Part shown: piece after piece, positions 44,344 through 56,030 of the stretch
How positions within the stretch are numbered: position 1 is the stretch's first letter
Layout of the letters: the number at the start of each line of letters is the position of its first letter
From: Avena insularis
Taxonomy: Eukaryota; Streptophyta; Magnoliopsida; Poales; Poaceae
NCBI GenBank assembly: GCA_023614405.1
Contig: CM042696.1
Location: 338,635,211-338,699,210 of the forward strand
Reading direction: 5' to 3'
Length of the DNA stretch: 64,000 bases
The notes under the pieces: generated by a model
What the model was told of the DNA's origin: nothing
What the model saw: the letters and a program-made list of their open reading frames with translations, nothing else
Databases searched by the model: none
Made by a program: the position numbers and the translations under genes

Positions 44344-45760
44344 TGATGTCTACGCACTTCTATTCTTGTAGACAGTTGTTGGGCCTCCAAGTGCAGAGGT
44401 TTGTAGAACAGCAGCAAGTTTTCCCTTAAGTGGATCACCCAAGGTTTATCGAACTCAGGGAGGAAGTGGTCAAAGGTATCCCCTCTCAAGCAATCCTGCA
44501 ATCAAGATACAAGAAGTCTCTTGTGTCCCCAACACACCCAATACACTTGTCAGGTGTATAGGTGCACTAGTTCGGCGAAGAGATAGTGAAATACAAGTGG
44601 TACGGATAATTATAAGTGGTAACGGTGATAGAAAATAACTTGATGGCGTGGAAAAGACTAAAGGAAAACTGAAATAAAGATGGAAGCAAGCAAACATGTA
44701 ACAGATCTAATAGCAAACGGTGTTTCAATTCTTCGAAACAAGGCCTAGGGATCATACTTTCACTAGTGAACACTCTCATATAAATATATTCTTCTTTATG
44801 ATACTACGCATAACTACTCTCCGGTTGGACACTCTAATCCATGGTAGAGCTATAACAGCACACCTCAAAGTAAGACTTTCCCATCTAGAAAACCCCACAC
44901 TGTCACCTTGAGTACTAGATGAGTCCAACAAACACCACAATTTCATAAAGACATCCAACTCCAAATATAACTCATAACAAGTATTTGTAATCTCCAGCCT
45001 ATGTGCCACCATGGTGTGCACGCTGTCACTTTCACACACATGGGGAGAGCAGAGATCTATTAAAGCACTTGAGTACCAAGGTAGATCTATAGATTAAAAG
45101 CTCATGATGTCAATAAGATCATGCATAGAGAGAGATGAACATATAGCTACCGGTAGAACCCTTAGCCTCGAGAGAGAACTACTCCCTCCTCATCATGGGG
45201 ATCAGCAATGGTGATGGAGATGGCGGTGGAGATCGATGGAGATGGCTCCAGGGGCACTTCCCCGTCCCGGCAGGGTGCCGGAATAGAGACTTTCTGTCCC
45301 CTGAATCTCCCCTTCGGTGGCGGCGGCGCTGCGGAACTTTTCGTGGATTTCTTATTGACGATTTAGGGTTTTGGTATCGGGAGGCTCTTATAGGCGAAGG
45401 AGGCAAGGTCGGTGGCCGGCCAGGGGGCCCACACCATGCCCTGGCGCGGCCTAGGCTGGCCTGCGCCAAGGGGGGGTGTGGCCACCCTGTGGCCCCTCTT
45501 CGACTCTCCTTCTAGATCCGTGAGTCTTCCAGGAAAATAGTAACTTTGGATTTTGTCCCGTCCAATTTCGAGAATATTCATTTTCTGACTTCCTGGAAGC
45601 AAAAATAGCAGAAAACAGGCAACTGGCACTGTGGCATCTCGTTAATAGGTTAGTCCAAGAAATCATACGAAAAGTACTCCAAAGTTGGAACAAAACATAA
45701 GAACGTAGATAAAACCAAGGATGCAACATCAAAAATTATAGATACATTTGCAATGTATCA
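44344..45760 (-). repeat. LTR B (3'-most LTR of the tandem element)
   Basis: 1417 bp, TGATGTC...ATGTATCA on the plus strand. It lies one base beyond the ggcag duplication of solo LTR A. Confidence 0.9.
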
Positions 45761-47813
45761 ACATCCCCAAGGTTAACTCCTGCTCGTCCTCGAGTAGGTA
45801 AGTGATAAAAAAGAAAGAATAATTTTTGAGGTGACATGCACCATCAAAGACTTGATCAAAGTATTTGTAAAACATTCAAAGCTGGGATCATAGTACTTCA
45901 ATCATAGCATGAAAGACAAAGTTCTAGCAATAAGCAAAGAAACTATGATGCAACATGAAAAGGCACAAACAAAAGATTCATGAATAACAATGCTTCGCAA
46001 GACGTTTGTTTGTTTCACATAAAGAAAACATAGCATACTAGTATTCAGCTTGTCCCTCGTAGAGTAGCAAATATAAATGCATAGGACACCTTCAAAGTTC
46101 GTAAGAGTGACTAGATACAATAGTTTAAAACAAGCAATATCAAAGTATGCATCAATCAACTAGTCTTGGGACAATGCACATAGAACTAAGAATGGCCACT
46201 ATGCTCTCAAAGTAGGTGCATAAAGGTAGAAGGTGGAAACTCAATATAATGGTGGAAGAAAGACCTTTAAAAGGAAGTAGGGATTCAAGTCTCATAAAGA
46301 GCTTCCAAAAATTATGGTACTTATAGCTTTCAGCTCTCATTGCCCCTATCATAAGCATCTTGAAGTGGTTAAGGTAAAAGTGAACAAACTATGGTGTACA
46401 TGCTTGACAAAGTATAAGTCAGAAATCTCATGTCCCTTGTATACGAGGGCCGCTCCTCATGCTACTCAAGTTTAGTCACCGGTAAGTTCTTGTCATTGTA
46501 AGTATATATGTATCATAGAGAACTCCCAACGGGGTACCCCTTGCCCGATGATACGGAAGAATCCCCATATCAAAATGACAAGGAAAGCAGACAACGAGCA
46601 TCTCAGCATTCTTCTTATTTACCATGGGAATATGGTGCTTTTTTCTCTCTTTCCTCTTTTCATAGTATCTCTTTTTTTTCTTTATTTTTTCTCAATATAG
46701 GACTCTTTTTTTATAAGAAGAATGCTTCATAGATAGCTCATTATGGTTACGCTGCAGGTTTCCACCATGTCAGCATGGATTAGACCAGCGGCCCAGGCGT
46801 TTCTCTAACACATATACATAACTCCATGAACTTACAAGCTCCCCTTTCATTTCACACTGACGACATCCATATACAAAAGAGCATGATATCAAAAAGGTAC
46901 AAGTACCAAGTGCAATATTGAAAGCGTTCCCCATGAAAGCATGGTTCGCTAATTCCCAACAAATAAGTGCAAGCATATACAACATAGAAGACACAATGGT
47001 TCAAGTTTATTAAGGGCAAGTAAAGTAAAGTGTGCCATCAAGTTCGTGAGAGCTTTAATCACTAGTTTTCTCATAACAAGTGGAAGGTAAACAAAAGCAT
47101 GAATATACTTGGAATAGCATAAGCTAGTAGGTAGGTATGGTGGACTCTTTGGAATAACTTGGTTTAGGGAGTTGGATGCATGAGTGGAACTCATACTTGG
47201 TTGTGGAGGCTAGAAAAAGACTGGGAGCGACAAACTAAGAGAGCAATAATGGCCATAATCATACAGAGCGACAAAACATCATTGATCAAAGCATAAAGTG
47301 ATACTACATGTTGAAAACTAAAGGATCATAAAGGCTATGGTGACTTGAGATAGTCATAACATGGTGTGAGCATGTGCCAAGTCAACCCAAATAAAGCATC
47401 AAAGGAGAATACCACAAATACTATGCTTTAATATGCTAAAACAACGCATGATTCATCCAAGGCACATTAAGCAATCTCAATTGTTTATAACAGGTCATGC
47501 TACAACAAAGAATACTAAGCATAAAGCCAAAACAATATCAAGCATGGCATGACAAAGCATAGGCCACAGTCAAAAACAAGCTCTTTTTACCACAAAAGCA
47601 TAAACTTTCCTACTCTTTTCCAAACCAACCTGTTTGCAAACCAATGTATGAAAGAGGGGGTCCAACCAATTTATTCAGAAAACTAAGAAAACAAAGCAAA
47701 CTAAAAACCAAAAAAAATACGAAAAAGAAGACGCTCCAAGAACAACACAACTGTGCATTAAACAATAAAAATGAAGCGTTTGGAAGAAACCTGGGATTTT
47801 TATTGATGAAGAA

Positions 47814-47834
47814 GGGGATGCCTTGGGCATCCCC
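47814..47834. other. Perfect hairpin GGGGATGCC/GGCATCCCC, internal region 1
   Basis: Arms ggggatgcc and ggcatcccc are separated by three bases. The identical box is at 52945-52965 in internal region 2. The motif overlaps the CCCCAAGCTT box common to Athila-like 3' regions. Confidence 0.7.
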
Positions 47835-47865
47835 AAGCTTTGATGCTTGTACCTCTTGGATATTT

Positions 47866-47894
47866 CTTGGGGTTACACGCGTGTAATCCCCAAG
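47866..47894. other. Hairpin with compensatory change, internal region 1
   Basis: Outer arms CTTGGGG/CCCCAAG and inner arms TTACACG/CGTGTAA with one unpaired T. In the other unit (52997-53025) the inner arms are TGACACG/CGTGTCA, so both sides changed together and pairing is kept. Confidence 0.7.
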
Positions 47895-48500
47895 CTTGAG
47901 ATTTAGTCCATCCTTCATCTCATTACTCATTCCTTCCATACACCTGAAATTTTTCCTTCATACAAAACTTCACACAATCTTCATTAGCAACATTAGTGCA
48001 CTCAAGATAAATAAGTCTTAAGGTTCAGTTCTAACACCAAATAAACTTCCGTTAGAACACTAGATACTGTAGCACTTCCCTCAAAAATCTCAATTCCCCA
48101 AAAGAACTCAAAAAGGAACCAATAAGAAGCAAATGCAGAAAATGGCAGAAATCTGTCAAAACAGACCAGCAGGTAAAGACAAAAAAATTCGAAGACCTTC
48201 TGTTGCTCAAATCAAAAAGTGTTGAACTAACGAAAGTTAGATAACAACCTGGGGCAGAAGCACAAAACTCCACGCCTCAAAAAGACGTTCAGAGATTTTA
48301 CACAACTTTTTACGGTGAAGCACAGAAATCTGTTTTGGGACAGCAACTTTCCCAATCATTACTTCTGTCTCTTTAGAGGTTACTCTTGGCACCAAAAGCA
48401 AATAAAAAGGATAAGGAGCGGTTATTACTGAAGTAATAACTTCCAAGACTCATCTAAAACTTTTGGGTTATCTCCCAATAAGTATTTTTCTTTAATGCCT

Positions 48501-49304
48501 TTAAGTTAGGCATGATAGTTTGAGAAGATACTCACATAAGAAATATGAATTGAAGTAAAAAAGAGCATCAAGAAGAAAATTCAAAACACATTTATGTCTA
48601 ACCCACTTCCTATACATAGGAATCTTGTAAAGAAACAAGTCATGAAAGCACAAAGCAACAAGCATAGTAAAGCAAAACAAGTGCAACTTCAAGCCTTTCA
48701 ACATAAAGAGGGGAAACTTAATATTGTTGAGACACATAAAACCATGTTCCCCTCTCTCATAATAGCTTTTAGTAGCATCATGAATAAATTTAACAATATA
48801 ACTATCACATAAAACATTCTTATCATGAGCCACATGCATAAAAGAATTAATACTCTCCACATAAACATAGTCATTCTTATTAATTATAGTGGGAGCAAAT
48901 CCAACAAAATAGCTGTCACTATTATTCTCATCACCATAATCATCAAATATAGGAGGCATATTGTAATCATAATTAATTTTCTCCTCCATAGTAGGTGGAC
49001 TGAAAATATCATATTCATCATTGTAATCATCATATATTGGAGGTTTTGTATCATCATAAGCAATAGAATAGGTATCTTCCAAAGCTGGGGAACTAAAAAG
49101 ATCATTTTCATAAAAGCTAGCTTCCCCAAGCTTAGACTTTTCCATAGCATTAGCAATAATGGTGTCCAAAGAATTCATACTAACAACATTGTTATTAGCA
49201 TGCAAATAAAGTTCCATAGGTTTTTTAATTTTCTCTTCAAACACTTCATGTCCTAACTCAAGATAAAGACTATAAAGCTCTCTAATTTTGTTGTTGTTTT
49301 CCAT
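48501..49304 (-). CDS. Orphan 267-codon ORF of the non-autonomous Athila-type element, copy 1
   Basis: An intact ATG-to-stop frame on the minus strand, beginning MENNNKIRELYSLYLELGHE. The middle is rich in Tyr and Asp (PPIYDDYNDEYDIFSPP, then MPPIFDDYGDENN, an imperfect repeat). The C-terminal 70 residues are strongly hydrophobic with Cys and Phe (about residues 198-228 and 240-265), possibly two membrane segments. I recognise no gag, protease or other domain. It starts about 150 bp after the primer site, where gag would normally start. Copy 2 differs at 11 of 267 residues and at about 15 nucleotides. Most changes are replacing, so recent constraint is not evident. Confidence 0.6.
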   Translation of the reverse strand: MENNNKIRELYSLYLELGHEVFEEKIKKPMELYLHANNNVVSMNSLDTIIANAMEKSKLGEASFYENDLFSSPALEDTYSIAYDDTKPPIYDDYNDEYDIFSPPTMEEKINYDYNMPPIFDDYGDENNSDSYFVGFAPTIINKNDYVYVESINSFMHVAHDKNVLCDSYIVKFIHDATKSYYERGEHGFMCLNNIKFPLFMLKGLKLHLFCFTMLVALCFHDLFLYKIPMYRKWVRHKCVLNFLLDALFYFNSYFLCEYLLKLSCLT

Positions 49305-49453
49305 TAAGCCTAACTAGTGAAAACAAGAAACAAAAAGACAAAATTGCAGAATCTATAGGAAATAACTTCGAGTACTCACACCAGAAAATAGGCGTTTGCC
49401 GTGGGAGGTTCTTCTTCTTTAATCCTCCGGTGTGAATACTTTTTACCTTACTT

Positions 49454-49470
49454 GCCCGGCAACGGCGCCA
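49454..49470 (-). other. Primer binding site, tRNA-Asp type, unit 1
   Basis: The minus strand reads TGGCGCCGTTGCCGGGC, ten bases inside LTR C. This is the tRNA-Asp-complementary site usual for Athila elements, with one change at the last base relative to unit 2. Confidence 0.8.
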
Positions 49471-49480
49471 GAAAATAGCT

Positions 49481-50896
49481 TGATGTCTACGCACTTATAT
49501 TCTGGTAGACAGTTGTTGGGCCTCCAAGTGTAGAGGTTTGTAGAACAGCAGCAAGTTTTCCCTTAAGTGGATCACCCAAGGTTTATCGAACTCAGGGAGG
49601 AAGTGGTCAAAGGTATCCCCTCTCAAGCAATCCTGCAATCAAGATACAAGAAATCTCTTGTGTCCCCAACACACCCAATACACTTGTCAGGTGTATAGGT
49701 GCACTAGTTCGACGAATAGATAGTGAAATACAAGTGGTACGGATAATTATAAGTGGTAACGGTGATAGAAAATAGCTTGATGGCGTGGAAAAGATTAAAG
49801 TAAAACTGAAATAAAGATGGAAGCAAGCAAACATGTAACAGATGTAATAGCAAATGGTGTTTCAATGCTTAGAAACAAGGCCTAGGGATCATACTTTCAC
49901 TAGTGAACACTCTCATATAAATATATTCTTCTTTATGATACTACGCTTAACTACTCTCCGGTTGGACACGCTAATCCATGGTTGGGCTATAACAGCACAC
50001 CTCAAAGTAAGCCTTTCCCATCTAGAAAACCCCACACTGTCACCTTGAGTACTAGATGAGTCCACCAAACACCATAATTTCATAAAGACATCCAACTCCA
50101 AATATAACTCATAACAAGTATTTGTAATCTCTAGCCTAAGTGCCAACATGGTGTGCACGCTGTCACTTTCACACACATGGGGAGAGCAGAGATCTATTAA
50201 AGCACTTGAGTAGCAAGGTAGATCTATAGATTACAAGATCATGATGTCAATAAGATCATGCATAGAGAGAGATGAACACATAGCTACCGGTAGAACCCTT
50301 AGCCTCGAGAGAGAACTACTCCCTCCTCATCATGGGAATCAGCAATGGTGATGGAGATGGCGGTGGAGATCGATGGAGATGGCTTCGGGGGCACTTCCCC
50401 GTCCCGGCAGGGTGCCGGAACAGAGACTTTCTGTCCCCCGAATCTCCCCTTCGGTGGCGGCGGCGCTGCAGAACTTTTCGTGGATTTCTTATTGACGATT
50501 TAGGGTTTTGGTATCGGGAGGCTCTTATAGGCGAAGGAGGCAAGGTCGGTGGCCGGCCAGGGGGCCCACACCATGCCCTGGCGCGTCCTAGGCTGGCCTA
50601 CGCCAAGGGGGGTTGTGGCCACCCTGTGGCCCCTCTCCGACTCTCCTTCTGGCTCCGTGAGTGTTCCAAGAAAATAGTAACTTTGGATTTTGTCCCGTCC
50701 TATTCCGAGAATATTCATTTTCTGACTTCCTGGAACCAAAAAAGCAGAAAACAGGCAACTGGCACTGTGGCATCTCGTTAATAGGTTAGTCCAAGAAATC
50801 ATATGAAAAGTACTCCAAAGTTGGAACAAAACATAAGAAAGTAGATAAAACCAAGCATGGAACATCAAAAATTATAGATACATTTGTGATGTATCA
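49481..50896 (-). repeat. LTR C (shared middle LTR of tandem element)
   Basis: 1416 bp. The primer site lies on its left and the polypurine tract on its right, so it serves as 5' LTR of one unit and 3' LTR of the next. No target duplication flanks it. Confidence 0.9.
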
Positions 50897-53631
50897 ACAT
50901 CCCCAAGGTTAACTCCTGCTCGTCCTCGAGTAGGTAAGTGATAAAAAAGAAAGAATAATTTTTGAGGTGACATGCACCATCAAAGACTTGATCAAAGTAT
51001 TTGTAAAACATTCAAAGCTGGGATCATAGTACATCAATCATAGCATGAAAGACAAAGTTCTAGCAATAAGCAAAGAAACTATGATGCAACATGAAAAGGC
51101 ACAAACAAAAGATTCATGAATAACAATGCTTTGCAAGACGTTTGTTTGTTTCACATAAAGAAAACATAGCATACTAGTATTCATCTTGTCCCTCATAGAG
51201 TAGCAAATATAAATGCATAGGACACCCTCAAAGTTCGTAAGAGTGACTAGATACAATAGTTTAAAACAAGCAATATCAAAGTATGCATCAAACAACTAGT
51301 CTTGGGACAATGCACATAGAACTAAGAATGGCCACTATGCTTTCAAAGTAGGTGCATAAAGGTAGAAGGTGGAGACTCAATATAATGGTGGAAGAAAGAC
51401 CTTTAAAAGGAAGTAGGGATTCAAGTCTCATAAAGAGCTTCCAAAAATTATGGTACTTATAGCTTTCAGCTCTCATTGCCCCTATCATAAGCATCTTGAA
51501 GTGGTTAAGGTTAAAGTTAACAAACTATGGTGTACATGCTTGACGAAGTATAAGTCAGAAATCTCATGTCCCTTGTATACGAGGGCCGCTCCTCATGCTA
51601 CTCAAGTTTAGTCACCGGTAAGTTCTTGTCATTGTAAGTATATGTGTATCATAGAGAACCGCCAGGTACCCTTGCCCGATGATACGGAAGAATCCCCATA
51701 TCAAAATGACAAGGCAAGCAGACAACGAGCATCTCAGCATTCTTCTTATTTACCATGGGAATATTGTTCTTTTTTCTCTCTTTCCTCTTTTCATAGTATC
51801 TCTTTTTTTTCTTTCTTTTTTCTCTTTTTTCTCAATATAGGACTCTTTTTTATAAGAAGAATGCTTCATAGACAGCTCATTATGGTTACGCTGTAGATTT
51901 CCACCATGTTAGCATGGATTAGACCAGCGGCCCAGGTGTTTCTCTAAAACATATACATAACTCCATGGACTTACAAGCTCCCCTTTCATTTCACACCGAC
52001 GACATCCATATACAAAAGAGCATGATATCAAAAAGGTACAAGTACCAAGTGCAATATTGAAAGCGTTCCCCATGAAAGCATGGTTCTGCTGATTCCAAAC
52101 AAATAAGTGCAAGCATATACAACATAGAAGACACAATGGTTAAAGTTTATTAAGGGCAAGTAAAGTAAAGTGTGCCATCAAGTTCGTGAGAGCTTTAATC
52201 ACTAGTTTTCTCATAACAAGTGGAAGGTAAACAAAAGCATGAATATACTTGGAATAGCATAAGCTAGTAGGTAGGTATGGTGGACTCTGTGGAATAACTT
52301 GGTTTAGGTAGTTGGATGCATGAGTGGAACTCATACTTAGTTGTGGAGGCTAGCAAAAGACTGGGAGCGACAAACTAAGAGAGCAATAATGGCCCTAATC
52401 ATACAAACCGACAAAACATCATTGATCAAAGCATAAAGTGATACTACAAGTTGAAAACTAAAGGATCATAAAGGCTATGGTGACTTGAGATAGTCATAAC
52501 ATGGTGTGAGCATGTGCCAAGTCAACCCAAATAAAGCATCAAAGGAGAATACCACAAATACTATGCTTTAATATGCTAAAACAACGCATGATTCATCCAA
52601 GGCACATTATGCAATCTCAATTGTTTATAACAAGTCATGCTACAGCAAAGAATACTAAGCATAAAGCCAGAACAATATCAAGCATGGCATGACAAAGCAT
52701 AGGCCACAGTCAAAAGCAAGCTCTTTTTACCACAAAAGCATGAACTTTCCTACTCTTTTCCAAACCAACCTATTTGCAAACCAATGTATAAAAGAGGGGG
52801 TCCAACCAATTTATTCATAAAACTAAGCAAACGAAAAACCAAAACGAAAACAAAAAAGAAGACGCTCCAAGAACAACACAACTATGCATTAAACAATAAA
52901 AATGAAGCGTTTGGAAGAAACCTGCGATTTTTATTGATGAAGAAGGGGATGCCTTGGGCATCCCCAAGCTTTGATGCTTGTACCTCTTGGATATTTCTTG
53001 GGGTGACACGCGTGTCATCCCCAAGCTTGAGCTTTATTCCATCCTTCATCTCATTACTCATTCCTTCCATACACCTGAAATTTTTCCTTCATACAAAACT
53101 TCACACAATCTTTATTAGCAACATTAGTGTACTCAAGATAAATAAGTCTTAAGGTTCAGTTCTAACACCAAATAAACTTCCGTTAGAACACTAGCTACTG
53201 TAGCAATTCCCTCAAAAAGCTCAATTCCCCAAAATAACTCAAAAAGGAACCAACAAGAAGCAAATGCAGAAAATGGCAGAAATCTGTCAAAACAGACCAG
53301 CAGATAAAGACAAATTTTTACGAAGACCTTCTGTTGCTCAAATCAAAAAGTGTTGATCTAACGAAAGTTAGATAACAACCTGGGGCATAAGCACAAAAAT
53401 CCACACCTCAAAAAGACGTTCAGAGATTTTACACAAATTTTTACGGTGAAGCACAGAAATCTGTTTCAGAACAGCAACTTTCTCAATCATTACTTCTATC
53501 TCATTAGAGGTTACTCTTGGCACCAAAAGCAAATAAACAGCATAAGGAGCGGTTATTACTGAAGTAATAACTTCCAAGACTCATCTAAAACTTTTGGGTT
53601 ATCTCCCAATAAGTACTTTTATTTAATGCCT
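50897..53631 (-). other. Internal region 2, non-coding 3' part
   Basis: Collinear with 45761-48500 with small indels (for example at 51660 and 51830). Its hairpin boxes are at 52945-52965 and 52997-53025. I find no gene. Confidence 0.65.
52997..53025. other. Hairpin with compensatory change, internal region 2
   Basis: Arms CTTGGGG/CCCCAAG and TGACACG/CGTGTCA. Compare 47866-47894, where the second pair of the inner arm is T-A instead of G-C. Confidence 0.7.
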
Positions 53632-54435
53632 TTAAGTTAGGCATGATAGTTTGAGAAGATGCTCACATAAGAAATATGAATTGAAGTAAAAAAGAGCATC
53701 AAGAAGCAAATTCAAAACACATTTAAGTCTAACCCACTTCCTATACATAGGAATCTTGTAAAGAAACAAGTCATGAAAGCACAAAGCAACAAGCATAGTA
53801 AAGCAAAACAAGTGCAACTTCAAGACTTTCAACATAAAGAGGGGAAACTTAATATTGTTGAGACACATAAAACCATGTTTCCCTCTCTCATAATAACATT
53901 CAGTAGCATCATGAATAAATTTAAAAATATAACTATCACATAAAACATTCTTATCATGATCCACATGCATAAAAGAATTAATACTCTCCACATAAACATA
54001 GTCATTCTTATTAATTATAGTGGGAGCAAATCCAACAAAATAGCTGTCACTATTATTCTCATCACCATAATCATCAAATATAGGAGGCATATTGTAATCA
54101 TAATTAATTTTCTCCTCCATAGTAGGTGGACTGAAAATATCATATTCATCATTGTAATCATCATATATTGGAGGTTTTGTATCATCATAAGCAATAGAAT
54201 AGGTATCTTCCAAAGCTGGGGAACTAAAAAGATCATTTTCATAAAAACTAGCTTCCCCAAGCTTAGACTTTTCCATAGCATTAGCAATAATTGTGTCCAA
54301 AGAATTCATACTAACAACATTGCTATTAGCATGCAAATAAAGTTCCATAGGTTTTTTAATTTTCTCTTCAAACACTTCATTTCCTAACTCAAGATAAAGA
54401 CTATAAAGCTCTCTAATTTTGTTGTTGTTTTCCAT
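53632..54435 (-). CDS. Orphan 267-codon ORF of the non-autonomous Athila-type element, copy 2
   Basis: Same length, start and stop as 48501-49304, so both tandem units keep the frame free of stops and indels. The 11 amino-acid differences lie mainly in the C-terminal 110 residues, for example Ala to Asp, Gly to Val and His to Leu. The acidic middle with its YDDYNDEYD and FDDYGDENN blocks is unchanged. There is no partner gene in the unit. Function unknown; I would not call it gag without structural support. Confidence 0.6.
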   Translation of the reverse strand: MENNNKIRELYSLYLELGNEVFEEKIKKPMELYLHANSNVVSMNSLDTIIANAMEKSKLGEASFYENDLFSSPALEDTYSIAYDDTKPPIYDDYNDEYDIFSPPTMEEKINYDYNMPPIFDDYGDENNSDSYFVGFAPTIINKNDYVYVESINSFMHVDHDKNVLCDSYIFKFIHDATECYYERGKHGFMCLNNIKFPLFMLKVLKLHLFCFTMLVALCFHDLFLYKIPMYRKWVRLKCVLNLLLDALFYFNSYFLCEHLLKLSCLT

Positions 54436-54583
54436 TAAGCCTAACTAGTGAAAACAAGAAACAAAAAGACAAAATTGCGGAATCTAAAGGAAATAACTTC
54501 GAGTACTCACTCCAGAAAATAGGCTATTGCCGTGGGAGGTTCTTCTTCTTTAATCCTCCGGTGTGAATCCTTTTTACCTTACG

Positions 54584-54601
54584 TCCCCGGCAACGGCGCC
54601 A
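54584..54601 (-). other. Primer binding site, tRNA-Asp type, unit 2
   Basis: The minus strand reads TGGCGCCGTTGCCGGGGA, complementary to the 3' end of tRNA-Asp, ten bases from LTR D. Confidence 0.85.
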
Positions 54602-54611
54602 GAAAATAGCT

Positions 54612-56030
54612 TGATGTCTACGCACTTCTATTCCTGTAGACAGTTGTTGGGCCTCCAAGTGTAGAGGTTTGTAGAACAGCAGCAAGTTTTCCCTTAAGTG
54701 GATCACCCAAGGTTTATCGAACTCAGGGAGGAAGTGGTCAAAGGTATCCCCTCTCAAGCAATCCTGCAATCAAGATACAAGAAGTCTCTTGTGTCCCCAA
54801 CACACCCAATACACTTGTCAGGTGTATATGTGCACTAGTTCGGCGAAGAGATAGTGAAATACAAGTGGTACGGATAATTATAAGTGGTAACGGTGATAGA
54901 AAATAGCTTGATGGCGTGGAAAAGGCTAAAGTAAAACTGAAATAAAGATAAAAGCAAGCAAACATGTAATAGATCTAATAGCAAACGGTGTTTCAATGCT
55001 TAGAAACAAGGCCTAGGGATCATATATTTTCACTAGTGAACACTCTCATATTAATATATTCTTCTTTATGATACTACGCTTAACTACTCTCCGGTTGGAC
55101 ACTCTAATCCATGGTAGGGCTATAACAGCACACCTCAAAGTAAGCCTTTCCCATCTAGAAAACCCCACACTATCACCTTGAGTACTAGATGAGTCCAACA
55201 AACACCACAATTTCATAAAGACATCCAACTCCAAATATAACTCATAACAAGTAATTGTAATCTCTAGCCTAAGTGCCACCATGGTGTGCACGCTGTCACT
55301 TTCACACACATGGGGAGAGCAGAGATCTATTAAAGCACTTGAGTAGCAAGGTAGATCTATAGATTACAAGCTCATGATGCCAATAAGATCATGCATAGAG
55401 AGAGATGAAAACATAGCTACCGGTAGAACCCTTAGCCTCGAGAGAGAACTACTCCCTCCTCATCATGGGAATCAGCAATGGTGATGGAGATGGCGGTGGA
55501 GATCGATGGATATGGCTCCGAGGGCACTTCCCCGTCCCGACAGGATGCCGGAACAGAGACTTTCTGTCCCCCGAATCTCCCATTCGATGCCGGCGGCGCT
55601 GCGGAACTTTTTTGTGGATTTCTGATTGACGATTTAGGGTTTTGGTATCAGGAGGCTCTTATAGGCGAAGGAGGCAAGGTCGGTGGCCGACCAGGGGGCC
55701 CACACCATGCCCTGGCGCGGCCTAGGCTGGCCCGTGACAAGGGGGTGTGGCCACACTGTGGCCCCTCTCCGACTCTCCTTCTGGCTCCGTGAGTGTTCCG
55801 GGAAAATAATAACTTTGGCTTTTGTCCCGTCCAATTCCGAGAATATTCATTTTCTGACTTCCTGGAACCAAAAACAGCAGAAAACAGGCAACTGGCACTG
55901 TGGCATCTTGTTAATAGGTTAGTCCAAGAAATCATATGAAAAGTACTCCAAAGTTGGAAAAAAAACATAAGAAAGTAGATAAAACCAAGCATGGAACATC
56001 AAAAATTATAGATACATTTGTAATGTATCA
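54612..56030 (-). repeat. LTR D (5'-most LTR of the tandem element)
   Basis: 1419 bp ending ATGTATCA at 56030, followed by the gcagc duplication at 56031-56035. A TATA-like CTATAAGAGCC (minus strand) lies at 55654-55664. Confidence 0.9.

Larger units (their letters stand above)
45761..48500 (-). other. Internal region 1, non-coding 3' part
   Basis: 2.7 kb between the polypurine tract (45761-45772) and the ORF stop. No reading frame is shared between both tandem copies beyond short ones. It holds pyrimidine runs (46640-46720) and the two hairpin boxes listed separately. Any gag or pol sequence is gone or was never there. Confidence 0.65.
44344..56030 (-). mobile_element. Tandem Athila-type non-autonomous element: LTR-INT-LTR-INT-LTR
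   Basis: Three LTRs (44344-45760, 49481-50896, 54612-56030) alternate with two internal regions of about 3.72 kb. The outer ends share one target duplication, gcagc, at 44339-44343 and 56031-56035; the middle LTR has none. Coding direction is minus: polypurine tract CTTGGGGATGT beside each left LTR edge and a tRNA-Asp-type primer site beside each right one. The repeat period is 5131-5137 bp. No gag, RT or integrase is present, only one 267-codon ORF per unit. Confidence 0.9.

Noticed and set aside
42920..45760. Adjacent LTRs A and B as a two-LTR circle junction
   Set aside because: A circle junction would not leave a separate complete target duplication around LTR A; ggcag flanks it on both sides.
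48825..49256. 143-codon plus-strand ORF, repeated at 53956-54387
   Set aside because: It is the antisense shadow of the orphan ORF. Conservation follows from the opposite strand; the Ile-rich translation has no domain.
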